64,000 bases of DNA from Streptomyces filamentosus (GCF_014654895.1 NZ_BNBE01000002.1:1752621-1816620), one strand, 5' to 3'. Shown: positions 34,337-43,883, counted from the first letter of the stretch. Made by a program: numbers and translations. Notes: a model not told the origin generated them from the letters alone.

Positions 34337-36385
34337 TCAGCCGAGGTAGTCCATGACCAGTGCGGCGAAGGCGTCCGGCGAGAGAACCTCCACACCCAGC
34401 TGCTGGGCCCTGACAGCCTTCGTGCTCAGCTTGCCACCGGCCGCCGGAGCAGCGACGAGGTAGTCCGTGTTGGCGGTGACGCTGCTGCCCGCCTGGCCGC
34501 CGGCCTTCTGGATCAGCGCGGTCATGTCGCTGCGCCCGAGGCCTTCGAGGAAGCCGGTCATCCTTCCGGTGACGACCACGACCTTGCCGGTCAGCGGCCC
34601 CTGACCCGTGCTGGCGGCCTCGGGCTCCGTCAGGGTGACGCCCGCGGCCACGAGCTTGTCGATGACCGGCCCCTGGTCGGCGAGCTGCTGGACGATGACG
34701 GGCGCCTTCTCCGCGCCGATGCCGTCCACCTCGCGCAGGGCCGCCGCGTCCGCGCGGCGGATGGCCTCCATGGTTCCGAAGTGGGCAGCGATCCGGCGGG
34801 ACATGCTGCGCCCGGTGCCGACGATGCCGAGAGCGCAGAGGATGCGGTTGAGCGGCAGTGACTTGGCCTGCTGGATCTGTTCGGCCAGCTTGGCTCCGCG
34901 CCTGGCGCTGCCGGAGGCCTCGGTGAGCTGTTCGGTGCTGAGGGTGAAGAGGTCGGCGACATCCCGGACGGCTCCGGCGTCAACGAGGGCCTTGACGTAC
35001 CGGGCGCCCAGGCCGTCGATGTCGAGCTGGTCGCGCCCGGCGGCGTACTCGATCAGGGCGGGCAGACGGCACGCGGTGCCCTTGACGCAGCGCCACCGCT
35101 CCTGGCTCTTGTCGATCTCTCCGCCGCAGTTCGGGCACCGCTCCGGCAGCGGCACCGGCACGGCGTCCTTGGGCCTGCGGGCCACCACCGCGGCCTCGAC
35201 CCTGGGAATCACATCGCCGGCCTTGTGCACGGTCACCGTGTCGCCCAGGTGGAGATCCCTGCGTCGGATGTCGCCGGGGTTGTGCAGCGTGGCACGCGAC
35301 ACCATGCTTCCTTCCACCTCGACGGGCTCCAGCTCGGCGGTCGGCGCGATCATGCCGGTCCGGCCCGTCTCCCAGCTGACAGCGGTGAGCACGGTCATGC
35401 GCTCCACGGCCGGCAGCTTGTGGGCGACCGCCCAGTACGGGAACCGGCTCCCGGCCCCCAGTGCGGCCTGCTCAGCCGCACTGACGGCCTTGACGACGAC
35501 ACCGTCGATGTCGAACGGCAGCGAGCCGCGCTGTTCCCTGATCTCCTCGACGCGCCGTGCAGCCTCGGCCAGCGTGTCCACCACGACGCTGCCGGTCGGC
35601 GTGTCGCTGATCGTCTGGACCCCCGCATCGCCGACCGCCTTCAGGACCTCCAGGTGCGTGGCTCCCCCGGGTACGAACGTCTCTCCCGGAAGGTCGACCG
35701 CGCCGAACGCGAAGAACGTCATCGGCAGCGTGTAGTCGCGGTCCCTGGCCCGCAGCGTGCCGGAGGCCCCAGCGCGCGGGTTGGCGAACGGCTTCGCACC
35801 GTGTGCGGCACGCACCTCGTTCGCGCGCTGGAACTGGTCACGGGTAAACAGGGCCTCGCCGCGCACTTCGAACGTCAGCGGCTCCGTCAGCCGGACGGGC
35901 AGTCCGACGATCGTGCCGCCCACGTGGCTGATGTCCTCACCGTGGCTGCCGCTTCCCCGGGTGAGAACCTGGGTCAGGCGGCCGCGGACGTAGCGGGCGG
36001 CGATGGCGTTGCCGTCGAGCTTGGCCTCCACTGCCCAGCCACCGGCGAGAGGGCGGCCCAGCCTCCGGTCCGCCGAGGCTCCCCAGTCGAGCAGCTGCTC
36101 GCGGCTGAAGACGTTGTCCAGCGACAGCATCATCTTCGTGTGGGGGACATCGCCCGTCGGTGCCGCGCCCGCCCCGACCTTGCCGGTCGGAGAGTCCGCG
36201 GCAACGTCCTGCGGGTGGCCCTTTTCCCAGGCCGCGATGGCTCGGATGAGCCGGTCGTAGGTCACGTCGTCGAGCGGGCTGTCCCCGTCGCCGAAGTACG
36301 CCTTGGCGGCCTCGACCGCCTGGCGGACCGCTGCCAGGTAGTCGTCGCGGCTGGACAGCACCGGTTCTGAGGCAAGGGTGGTCAT
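34337..36385 (-). CDS. ligA: NAD-dependent DNA ligase
   Basis: 682 residues, near normal LigA length. Order: an Ia domain (residues 1-85, with YDRLIRAIAAWEKGHP), an adenylation domain with EAKLDGNA (AMP-accepting Lys122), an OB fold, a four-Cys zinc finger (CPNCGG, then C and C), helix-hairpin-helix repeats and a C-terminal BRCT domain (GKVVVVTGRMTGFL). It seals DNA nicks using NAD. A ligA in accessory DNA is a second copy beside the essential chromosomal gene. Third gene behind P6, so it belongs to the conserved-promoter regulon. Confidence 0.93.
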   Translation of the reverse strand: MTTLASEPVLSSRDDYLAAVRQAVEAAKAYFGDGDSPLDDVTYDRLIRAIAAWEKGHPQDVAADSPTGKVGAGAAPTGDVPHTKMMLSLDNVFSREQLLDWGASADRRLGRPLAGGWAVEAKLDGNAIAARYVRGRLTQVLTRGSGSHGEDISHVGGTIVGLPVRLTEPLTFEVRGEALFTRDQFQRANEVRAAHGAKPFANPRAGASGTLRARDRDYTLPMTFFAFGAVDLPGETFVPGGATHLEVLKAVGDAGVQTISDTPTGSVVVDTLAEAARRVEEIREQRGSLPFDIDGVVVKAVSAAEQAALGAGSRFPYWAVAHKLPAVERMTVLTAVSWETGRTGMIAPTAELEPVEVEGSMVSRATLHNPGDIRRRDLHLGDTVTVHKAGDVIPRVEAAVVARRPKDAVPVPLPERCPNCGGEIDKSQERWRCVKGTACRLPALIEYAAGRDQLDIDGLGARYVKALVDAGAVRDVADLFTLSTEQLTEASGSARRGAKLAEQIQQAKSLPLNRILCALGIVGTGRSMSRRIAAHFGTMEAIRRADAAALREVDGIGAEKAPVIVQQLADQGPVIDKLVAAGVTLTEPEAASTGQGPLTGKVVVVTGRMTGFLEGLGRSDMTALIQKAGGQAGSSVTANTDYLVAAPAAGGKLSTKAVRAQQLGVEVLSPDAFAALVMDYLG

Positions 36386-36495
36386 GAAGAATCCCGATTC
36401 ATATGAGATGTGGTGATGTGGCGGCGCATCAACGTGCCGCCGCGGGACGGCCCGCCGGGCGGCGGGCCGTAGAGGGAGGGTGCAGAGCCGAGGTG

Positions 36496-36996
36496 TCAGG
36501 CCCGGCTGCCGACGGCGACGGCCGCGGCGATGTGCGCCAGCTTGGTGCGCAGGGTGAGGGACATGGAGGCGTACGCGGACACCATGTCGGGGTGCTGCGT
36601 GTCGAGCAGCCACTCCTCAACGAGCGCCAGCCGCGCCCGCAGCCGGGCATCCTGTTCAGCGAGCTGTGGGGAGGCCACGCCGACAGGGACAGGCAACTCG
36701 GGAGCTTGGCCCGTGACGGGCGCAAGGACGGCCGCGGTAAATCCCAGGGGCAGGCCGGCCGCCGGAGACCGGGAGGCAAGGACCTCCGCGTCCTGGAGCG
36801 CGAGGACTGCGTCCGCTGGAGCCGCGACGGCGTCCGCGTCCGGCTCAGCGTCGACGAAGGCGATGACCACCGTGTCGAGCAGATCTGCGATGCGCTCCAG
36901 AGCCCCGCGGTCGGGGTGCTGCCCGGCACCGCTGCGGATGACGTCCGCGAGTGCACTGGCGATCAGCGCGGCGTGCTGGGAGGGCGTTGTGATCAA
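36496..36996 (-). CDS. hypothetical helical protein
   Basis: 166 residues from TTG 36996 (GGAAGG upstream). Almost all helix (HAALIASALADVIRSGAG; LLDTVVIAFVDAEPDADAV). No motif. It lies between the GNAT and ligA genes in the P6 operon. Confidence 0.55.
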   Translation of the reverse strand: MITTPSQHAALIASALADVIRSGAGQHPDRGALERIADLLDTVVIAFVDAEPDADAVAAPADAVLALQDAEVLASRSPAAGLPLGFTAAVLAPVTGQAPELPVPVGVASPQLAEQDARLRARLALVEEWLLDTQHPDMVSAYASMSLTLRTKLAHIAAAVAVGSRA

Positions 36997-37082
36997 GGAA
37001 GCGTCCTTCCGGGAGTCGACGGGCCTGACTGCGGGAGGCGGGAGGCGGGAGGCGGCGTGGTGAGCGGCCGGGGCCGGGCGGA

Positions 37083-37739
37083 TCAAAGGACAAGGCGGCC
37101 GTGGCGGTAGCGGGCGGACGGCGGCACCGCACACCCGGGAAGCAGACCGGTGACGACCCTTGCCGGAGCCCCCGGCACTTCAGTGAGCCCGACCCCGGGG
37201 ACGAGGGGCTTCACAGCACTCTGGTGCCCGGGCATCTTGCGTACCTGCATGCCGTTGGGCAGTGCGACGAGCAGCCGCTCCTGCCCCGCCGTGTAGCCGT
37301 GCCGGGTGTAGAAGCCGGCGAGCCCGGGCGGATGCTCCAGCACGAGCAGGCGAAGCCCCGCGAGGCGGCTGTGATGCTCGGCCGCGCGCAGCAGTTCGCT
37401 GGCGATGCCCTGTCCCCGGACGTCGGGCGCGACCGCAACACCCCCGATGTACAGGACGCTGCGCACCAGTTCGATGCGTAGGGGGTGGGTCTCGGTCCAG
37501 TGAGGCGGGCTGGCCATCAGCACGCCGACGATGCGGTCGCCGCGTCGGGCCGTCAGGCACAGGCAGTCTCCGTGCGTGAGCCGCCCCGGCGGCAAGGAGA
37601 GGGCCACCGGGACCGTGCGCGGGACCGGCTCGCCAGGGCTGACCAGCGACAGCAGATCACAGACCGTGTCCAGATCGCGGAAGCGGGCGCGTCCGATACG
37701 TACAGGGGGTGTGGGTTCAGGAGAAGCGTCGTGCTGCAT
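37083..37739 (-). CDS. GNAT acetyltransferase, paralogue 2
   Basis: 218 residues, ATG. The acetyl-CoA loop GVAVAPDVRGQGIASELL and YTRHGY are clear. Its C-terminal tail (VKPLVPGVGLTEV, VVTGLLPGCAVPPSAR) matches that of the GNAT at 20.6 kb, a shared extension outside the catalytic fold. First gene behind P6. Confidence 0.8.
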   Translation of the reverse strand: MQHDASPEPTPPVRIGRARFRDLDTVCDLLSLVSPGEPVPRTVPVALSLPPGRLTHGDCLCLTARRGDRIVGVLMASPPHWTETHPLRIELVRSVLYIGGVAVAPDVRGQGIASELLRAAEHHSRLAGLRLLVLEHPPGLAGFYTRHGYTAGQERLLVALPNGMQVRKMPGHQSAVKPLVPGVGLTEVPGAPARVVTGLLPGCAVPPSARYRHGRLVL

Positions 37740-37867
37740 GGGTTCCGTCCAGAAGGCGGGAGACCGCCGGGTGAATCATCGGTGCCGGGCCCACGTGGGC
37801 GTCCGGGAAACGGCCTGTGAGGAGGCCGGTGTGTGAAGGAGAGCGATCAGCTCTCGAAGATGCTCAC

Positions 37868-37896
37868 ACGCTACTTGAATAAATCCAATTATGCAG
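37868..37896 (-). promoter_or_regulatory. conserved regulon promoter P6
   Basis: Minus strand: CTGCAT, spacer AATTGGATTTATTCAAG, TAGCGT. The -35 region contains the last codons and TAA stop of the upstream gene. Confidence 0.75.
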
Positions 37897-38500
37897 CATC
37901 CTGGGTTCGGTTCGCCACCCATTCCGGCCCGGTCTGCCGGGTGGGTGCAACCGGGACGGCGAGGTAGAATTCGAGGACCGCCAGGTGTCGAGCCACCGGA
38001 TCGCCGAAGGCGAACCTCGCGCGCCGCAGCTCGCCCCCGGCCGTCATGCCTACGATCCGGTCCTCCATCAGCGTGTACGTCTGGGCAAGGGCGACTTCGA
38101 TGCGGTCGCCGGCGGCGTGAAGCCGCGGGCACACCTGCAGCGCATACGCCGCACAGTCCTGATGGAGCGGCGGCTCCAGGTAGTACCCGGCGTCCGTCTC
38201 GCCGACGAACGCCAGCTGTTCCATGGTGGCGATACCCTTCGTGCACAGACCGCACAGTCGCTGGACCATGAACTCGCGCTGCCGAACCGGGCATTGCTCA
38301 CCGAAAGCGGGAGTTCCGCGCCCCGGCGTGCATGAGCAGGTGATGTGACCCCCCAGCTCGTCGTTCGACGTTACGAGGATCGAACCGTCGTCATCCGCCT
38401 CGTACCAGGAGACGTTGCCGGGGACTGGACGTCCCGCAGTGTTGCGGGGCAGCTGGGCGACGTGCTGCGGCATGGGCGCACTGCGCCAGGAACCGTTCAC
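37889..38500 (-). CDS. hypothetical Cys-rich protein
   Basis: 203 residues, GTG. Seven Cys, with CSC, CGLC and a following Cys near His suggesting one or two zinc sites. The final codons GCT GCA TAA lie inside promoter P6. Single gene behind P7. Fold unknown. Confidence 0.65.
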   Translation of the reverse strand: MNGSWRSAPMPQHVAQLPRNTAGRPVPGNVSWYEADDDGSILVTSNDELGGHITCSCTPGRGTPAFGEQCPVRQREFMVQRLCGLCTKGIATMEQLAFVGETDAGYYLEPPLHQDCAAYALQVCPRLHAAGDRIEVALAQTYTLMEDRIVGMTAGGELRRARFAFGDPVARHLAVLEFYLAVPVAPTRQTGPEWVANRTQDAA

Positions 38501-38609
38501 TGAATTACTCCGTTTTGCACTTCTCGGTGTCGGCGGTGGCGCCGAAGGCGCGCTCCTCGATCAAGCGTCGCGAGTGGGCGCGAGAGGAGCCCGCTGCCCG
38601 AATGCCTAG

Positions 38610-38638
38610 AGACTACCGAAGTAAATCCAATTAGGCAA
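38610..38638 (-). promoter_or_regulatory. conserved regulon promoter P7
   Basis: Minus strand: TTGCCT, spacer AATTGGATTTACTTCGG, TAGTCT. It drives the Cys-rich gene. Confidence 0.8.
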
Positions 38639-38727
38639 TATCGATGCTCCTGCTCATGGTCCCTCGGCCAGTGGGACGTGTTCCGCCGCAGGCCCAGTGA
38701 CGGGCCGCCACCTGGCAGGCTGACGAC

Positions 38728-39537
38728 ATGACTTCCGTCGACGACGCCCTGAGGCTCGTGTGGCCAGCCGAGCTGCGCACCGACCGTCTCCACTTGCGGC
38801 CGGTCACCACAGATGACTCTCCCCTCGTACGCCAGTTGCTGACCGATGCCACAGTCCGCGCCCACCTCGGCGGCCCGGCCTCGGAGGAGCGCGTCGCCGC
38901 GCGGCAGACCACGTACCCGACGACAGCAGGCGCCTGGACCGTCGTCCGGGCAGCCGACGACCAGCCGGTCGGCTTGGTGACCATTGGCCCCGACCACCGG
39001 TGTGAAGGCGCCGCCGAGATCTCCTACCAGCTGCTCCCCTCTGCCTGGGGTAAAGGGCTGGGGCGGGAAGCGGTGGCCGCGGCCGTCAGCTGGTGGACGG
39101 AGGCCGCACCCAAGGGCGGCCCCATGGTCGCGGTCACCCAGGCAGCGAACGCAGGGTCGCGCCGCTTGCTGGAGTCGATCGGGATGACGCTCGTCGACGA
39201 GTTCGAGGAGTACGGGCAGCCTCAGTGCCTCTACACCCCCGCCGGAGACCAAGAGGACACCGATCTGCGCTGGGCCCGCCTGATCGCCGAGCGCGTGGAC
39301 ACCGCCGAGAGGCGCCGCGGCGCACAGGCTCGCGCGACCGCCATGGGCCAAGAGCTTCCGGACAACCTGACAGCACTGTCTGACGGCGACCTGGCCCAAC
39401 TCTGCCCTGATCGGCATGGTGCCTACGGCCGTATCTGTGCCCGCACCGCCGGCCACCTGCCGGACCTTCACCTGGGCCGAGCCCCCGACGGCGCGTGGAT
39501 CGCCTGGCTGACGAGCGATGGACTCGAAGACACCTGA
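38728..39537 (+). CDS. GNAT acetyltransferase with C-terminal extension
   Basis: 269 residues. A RimJ/RimL-like GNAT core starts LRTDRLHLRPVTTDD, with SYQLLPSAWGKGLGREAVAA and NAGSRRLLESIGMTLVDEF. A C-terminal domain of about 80 residues follows, ending with LCPDRHGAYGRICARTAGHL. It is not related to the two regulon GNATs and has no conserved promoter. Substrate unknown. Confidence 0.8.
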   Translation: MTSVDDALRLVWPAELRTDRLHLRPVTTDDSPLVRQLLTDATVRAHLGGPASEERVAARQTTYPTTAGAWTVVRAADDQPVGLVTIGPDHRCEGAAEISYQLLPSAWGKGLGREAVAAAVSWWTEAAPKGGPMVAVTQAANAGSRRLLESIGMTLVDEFEEYGQPQCLYTPAGDQEDTDLRWARLIAERVDTAERRRGAQARATAMGQELPDNLTALSDGDLAQLCPDRHGAYGRICARTAGHLPDLHLGRAPDGAWIAWLTSDGLEDT

Positions 39538-39735
39538 TCCAGTGATCAGCGCTTTGGCGCTCCTCGACATGGTCGGAGAGCGTCGGGCGTGCGAGCATCC
39601 CGGTTCGGCGCTGCCCGCGGGACAGTCTAAGGGCTGGCCACCTCGTGCGGGTGGTCATTGACCGTTCACCCCTCGCCGGCCTGTTCCGACGTGCAGGCTC
39701 GTCCGTGAAACGACGTCCGGCAGGGGAGGCCCGCG

Positions 39736-40236
39736 GTGCTCGACACGGAGCTGCACGAAGACCTGAAGGAGATCGTCACCATGAGGGCGATCATGTGTGT
39801 GGAAGGGCCGGAAGCACTCCAGTACACCGGGGCCGTCACCCGGGCGGTGGTACAGCTGTCCGAAGAGGCGCCGGAAGTCGCGTGGATCGATGCCAAGGCT
39901 CCGCGGGATCGCGCCGCGGCGGTGGAGGCCCTGTACACCGCGCTGCACCTGGACAGTGCTCATGGCCCGCGGCCACGTCGCCTGGCGGATGCCGAGAACC
40001 TGATCGTTGCCGAACTCACGCGCACGCCACGCCTGGTCGTGGTGCTCGGCGCCCACGAACTGCGCACCGTTGCATTGGAGATGCTGTACGGCATGTGGGC
40101 ACACCTGGTGCCTGGGAAGTTCGCGTGGGTACTGACCGGCCGGAGCGGAGAGCTGGAGAACGTCCTGGCGCACCCGGCCCTGGCAAGCCTGCAGTCCTGC
40201 GTCTTCCTGCGGCACCGGGTCCCCGAGCCGGCATGA
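39736..40236 (+). CDS. AAA-like ATPase fragment
   Basis: 166 residues from GTG 39736 (GGGAGG upstream). LVVVLGAHELRTVALEMLYG looks like a Walker B/sensor region of an AAA-type (TniB-like) ATPase. The Walker A loop is missing (CVEGPEALQYTGAVTR in its place). So it is either a degenerate paralogue or a truncated protein. Confidence 0.5.
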   Translation: MLDTELHEDLKEIVTMRAIMCVEGPEALQYTGAVTRAVVQLSEEAPEVAWIDAKAPRDRAAAVEALYTALHLDSAHGPRPRRLADAENLIVAELTRTPRLVVVLGAHELRTVALEMLYGMWAHLVPGKFAWVLTGRSGELENVLAHPALASLQSCVFLRHRVPEPA

Positions 40237-40458
40237 CGCTCCAGCCCCCGGCGCTCCTGATGAATACGCCCCGGTCGCTCTGACCCCGCTGACCGGGAGG
40301 CGGCGCGACGCCTCCCGCGTCGCGGCTCGACGCCGCGCCGCTCCCTCGGGCGGCTCCACGATCGGCTGTGCCGGCGCCAGGCCTCGACCGGGTGAGCGTG
40401 CTCGGCGGCAGACGGCGCCCTTCAGGCCCCGTCTTCCGGGTTCCGCGGCGCCGGTCCG

Positions 40459-40722
40459 TCAGATGTAGAGGTGTTGTCGGTGGCCGGCGTGGCGCTCGGG
40501 CTCGGTCGCGACGGTCGGCCCCCCGTGCTCGCGGGCGCGGTTGTTGGCGGCGGTCACGCAGGCTGAGCAGACGAGCCGCGGCACCGAGGTCGGTGTGCGG
40601 CCAAGAGTCGGCTGCCCGGTTGCGGGATCGATCTCCACCACGGTGGCGCACCGGGCGCACATGGTCGTGAGGGCGGCACAGGACCAGCACGGGCCGGTCA
40701 CGGTCAGTTCGTCGGGGGCCAT
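40459..40722 (-). CDS. small zinc-ribbon-like protein
   Basis: 87 residues from ATG 40722 (GGAAGAG upstream). CWSC, CARC and CSAC suggest one or two zinc sites. The frame stays open upstream to about 40995 with coding-like composition (for example DYAAHICELLLAIALFEHRW). A longer protein starting at GTG 40899 is therefore possible, or this stretch is a second small gene. Downstream of the P8 gene. Confidence 0.55.
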   Translation of the reverse strand: MAPDELTVTGPCWSCAALTTMCARCATVVEIDPATGQPTLGRTPTSVPRLVCSACVTAANNRAREHGGPTVATEPERHAGHRQHLYI

Positions 40723-41003
40723 GGGGAAGCTCTTCCTGGAGTCACGGGATTTCGGTAGCGGGAAGGTCGCGGACATCGGCGAGCACATCCGCGACCAGCG
40801 GTGCTCGAACAAGGCGATTGCCAGGAGCAGTTCGCAGATGTGGGCGGCGTAGTCGCGGAAGCGAGTGCTGGTGAGGGACTTCACGTACCCCGGCCACACG
40901 AGGTGGGTGTGCTCGGGGAGGGTCGTGAGATTGCGTCGGAGTGTGAGGGTGTTGTCCGATGACGGCCCCGGCCCGCGCGTCGGTGCCGGACCGGGGCAGG
41001 CTG

Positions 41004-42116
41004 TTACGAGCGGGTGCCGGAGCGGTGGGGGACGATTCGCACCGCTCGGCGGGGGTCGACGTCGCGGCCCCTGGGGCCGTTGACGTGCGCCTGGACGGGG
41101 ACCCGGATGGGCTTGCACTCGCCGCCGGCCTCGATGATGGCGCGGTGCTGGTGGGGGTTGGGGCAGCGGTTCTGGTACCTCGCGCTGACCTCCCAGCGGA
41201 GCGTGTTGTCCTTCCACTTGGGGCCGGAGTCGTCGGTGGTCGCTCGGGCTGGGGCGCTGGGGTCGCTGGAGGCCTGCGCATGGACGGGTTCGCAGATGAT
41301 GCGGATGTGGCGCTTGCGGACAGTACGTTTGCCGCGCTTGTTCTTCCGGCTGCGGCCGGTTGGCTTGGCGCCGGTGCTGTCGTTCTGGGGGACGCTGACC
41401 ACGTCCTCGTCCGGGGTGGTGATGTCCGGCGCTTCGGTGGGACGGCGGAGATCCCAGAAGGCGAGGAGGATCGCGAGACTGCTGGCCGGGTCCGGCGCTC
41501 CGAAAAGGCGGTAGTTGCTGTAGCCGCCGAGCCTCCCCTGGTGGAGGGCGATCACGCCGTTGGGACAGTACGGGCCACGCGGCAGCTCGATGGAGGCGGC
41601 GAGCCGGGGCGGGAGGCGGGTGGGAATCAGGCGGGTGGCGGTGATGGTCTCGACGTCGAGGACGAGTTCGTCGCCAGTGCCTTCCATGTGCCAGGCCATG
41701 CCGTAGGGCGGGTGGAGGTCGTCGAGGCTGATCGGGGTGGGGAAGTGGACGAGCCCGTCGCGGACGGGGGCCACGTCTTCGAAGTTCCCGGCGACGACGC
41801 TGTCGTTGTTCACGAAGGGGTGCGCGGCGATGCGTTTGCCCATGCTGTGAGGGGCGACCCATACGTCGCTGGTGCGGTAGGCGGCAGCGAAGTTTGCGCA
41901 CTGGGCCCGATAGGCACTGAGGGCGTCGCTGGTCGGTTCCTCGCCGGTCATGGTGATGTGCATGGCCTGGAAAAGGTCCATGCCGCGCGGCACGCCGCGG
42001 ACGGGCTTGCCCCAGAAATCGGCGAGCCGTGCACGCATGCGCTCGGCGTGGCGGGCGAGCCCGGTGACGGTGGGATGTGGGGCGGGGATCGGGGGGATGG
42101 GCGTCGTATTGGTCAC
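41004..42116 (-). CDS. hypothetical protein
   Basis: 370 residues, GTG with CAGGAGCCCTC upstream. The N-terminal two thirds are unfamiliar. The C-terminal part has a basic linker (GRSRKNKRGKRTVRKRH) and then a compact domain with two Cys and several His (WEVSARYQNRCPNPHQHR). It could bind nucleic acid. First gene behind P8. Confidence 0.65.
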   Translation of the reverse strand: MTNTTPIPPIPAPHPTVTGLARHAERMRARLADFWGKPVRGVPRGMDLFQAMHITMTGEEPTSDALSAYRAQCANFAAAYRTSDVWVAPHSMGKRIAAHPFVNNDSVVAGNFEDVAPVRDGLVHFPTPISLDDLHPPYGMAWHMEGTGDELVLDVETITATRLIPTRLPPRLAASIELPRGPYCPNGVIALHQGRLGGYSNYRLFGAPDPASSLAILLAFWDLRRPTEAPDITTPDEDVVSVPQNDSTGAKPTGRSRKNKRGKRTVRKRHIRIICEPVHAQASSDPSAPARATTDDSGPKWKDNTLRWEVSARYQNRCPNPHQHRAIIEAGGECKPIRVPVQAHVNGPRGRDVDPRRAVRIVPHRSGTRS

Positions 42117-42236
42117 GAGGGCTCCTGAGGGGCGGCCTGCGGCTCGGGAGAGCGGCCGCCGGGGGCAAGTGGTGAGAGCTGCGGAGCGGGCCGACGATGG
42201 GCCCTCGGTGGCTCGTCTCGCCGCAACTCGCCCTCA

Positions 42237-42265
42237 ATATTACAGCAGTAAATCCAATTAAGCAA
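42237..42265 (-). promoter_or_regulatory. conserved regulon promoter P8
   Basis: Minus strand: TTGCTT, spacer AATTGGATTTACTGCTG, TAATAT. This copy fits the consensus best. Confidence 0.85.
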
Positions 42266-42315
42266 CAATCGAGGTCTGTGGTGATCCCCTAGACATGCGG
42301 CCGTTTAGTGGCGCA

Positions 42316-42864
42316 TCAGCCAAGGTCGGTGAGCAGGGACAGCGCCACACCTAGCTCGTGCTCCGGCTCGGCGTGCGGGACACCGTCCGCGCCGAGGAAC
42401 AGGTAGTAGTACGCCGTTGTCAGCTGCCGCGGAGCTGAGGTCCCGCCCACGGTGCTCAGGTTGCCGGCAGAGTACACGTGCGGCAGCCAGCTCGGGCCCA
42501 CGATCGCTTCCACCCAGGCCCGCGCCTCCGCCGGGTCAACGGCCTGGCGTGTGCCGAGCTGCTTGTGCTTCGCTGCGACCGACAGCGTCAGCACGCTCCC
42601 TTCCCGGCCCGGCCGCTCCAGGAGTACGGCCTGGTCCGTGATGTCCCCGACGATGGTCAGGACGGCATGCCGGTCGGTCACTGAACGCACCGGTCCGAAA
42701 CTGTGCGGCACCATCTTTCCCTCCGCCTGCATCTGCTTCAGCACGGTTGTGGGCACTACGGAGGCCAGGCCGCTGTCGGCCGGGTCCGTGGAGAAAAGGC
42801 CACGGCGAAAGCGCCGCAGCTCCTCCTCCTGTTTACGCAGGACGGTACGAATATCTACAGACAT
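42316..42864 (-). CDS. hypothetical protein
   Basis: 182 residues, ATG. Begins with a charged helix (TVLRKQEEELRRFRRGLF). The rest is mixed alpha/beta. It ends about 50 bases before P8 and has no conserved promoter of its own. Function unknown. Confidence 0.6.
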   Translation of the reverse strand: MSVDIRTVLRKQEEELRRFRRGLFSTDPADSGLASVVPTTVLKQMQAEGKMVPHSFGPVRSVTDRHAVLTIVGDITDQAVLLERPGREGSVLTLSVAAKHKQLGTRQAVDPAEARAWVEAIVGPSWLPHVYSAGNLSTVGGTSAPRQLTTAYYYLFLGADGVPHAEPEHELGVALSLLTDLG

Positions 42865-42909
42865 GCCGTCAACGTTACAAGCCGTCCCCGTCCAGGTCAG
42901 GGCGGGTGC

Positions 42910-43635
42910 TCACCCCTCTGCCCGGAGCAGGGCGATCACGGTGGCGTCGTCGCGGTACCCGCTCTCGTCTTCCGCCGCCGCTGCGACCAAGGAGTCGGCG
43001 AGCAACTGGGGGGCGGTCGCGTGCTCGAGGCACAGCCGGGCCTGCACTTCCGGGGGCACCTGGTCGGAGACCCCGTCGGACATCAGCAGCACCAGCGCGA
43101 CCTCCGAGGGAATCTGCACCTGTCGGCACGTCGCCGCCCCGGCCTGGGCCAGCCCGAGCCTCGACCAGTTGTCGTGCTTGACGGCGTCGAGTTCCACGGC
43201 GGCGCCCCCGTTCCACCGGAGCCAGTTCCCCATCGTCTGATCGGTCGACCACTGCCTGAGCACGCGCCCATCCCACCCGTAGGCCCTGCAGTCCCCGATC
43301 CAGTGGACGCTCGTCGGCTGTCCCGGCTGCGCGCCGGCGAAGACCGCGGACGCGTGCGGGGGCCGGTCGTAGGCTGCGGCCATCTGCCCGGCCGCCATCA
43401 GGCCGGCCAGGCCGCCCACCGCGGCCCCGATGTGGGTGATAACCGCCGGAGTGATCGCCGCGTACCGGACCACCTCCGGACGATGGCCGGCCCCGTCGAC
43501 CACCGCGGCGCACACCATCTCCCCGAGGCGCTGCACGTCGGCTCCGTCCGCGCAGGGCGGCTCCGTCCCAGGCCGCTGGGCCAGCCCCACCACGATCTTC
43601 TCGACGGGTACCGCCCGGGCATTGCGCTCTTCCAT
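42910..43635 (-). CDS. PP2C-family protein phosphatase
   Basis: 241 residues, ATG with GGAGG upstream. PPM metal-binding motifs are present in order: VVDGAG, WIGDCRAYGWDG, LLMSDGVSDQV and YRDDATVIALL. It would dephosphorylate Ser/Thr in a Mn/Mg-dependent way. No kinase is seen nearby. It is divergent to the HAD-PRTase operon. Confidence 0.8.
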   Translation of the reverse strand: MEERNARAVPVEKIVVGLAQRPGTEPPCADGADVQRLGEMVCAAVVDGAGHRPEVVRYAAITPAVITHIGAAVGGLAGLMAAGQMAAAYDRPPHASAVFAGAQPGQPTSVHWIGDCRAYGWDGRVLRQWSTDQTMGNWLRWNGGAAVELDAVKHDNWSRLGLAQAGAATCRQVQIPSEVALVLLMSDGVSDQVPPEVQARLCLEHATAPQLLADSLVAAAAEDESGYRDDATVIALLRAEG

Positions 43636-43883
43636 CGTCCATGCCTCCGTTCCGGGGGCCGGTGTGGCCCTCTCGCCCTACAAGCCGCCCGGGGCAGAGG
43701 AGTGGACTTCTTGACGAAGTCGAGGCGGGTGTGACGCATGTGGCAGTGAATCCGCCGATGACGGAGCCGCACGGGCGGCTGGGATGGGAGCAGGGATTCG
43801 GAGACTGAGGGCGCGCGGTCATGCCGGCTGAGATCATGGCAAGAGGGTCAGCTGATGACCATGGCACAGCAGTGGGGGCGGCG

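Noticed and set aside
40459..42237. Single 592-codon minus-strand protein
   Set aside because: Most of it is an off-frame reading of the 41.0-42.1 kb gene; only the 3' end (Cys-rich part) and perhaps 40.72-40.99 kb look coding.
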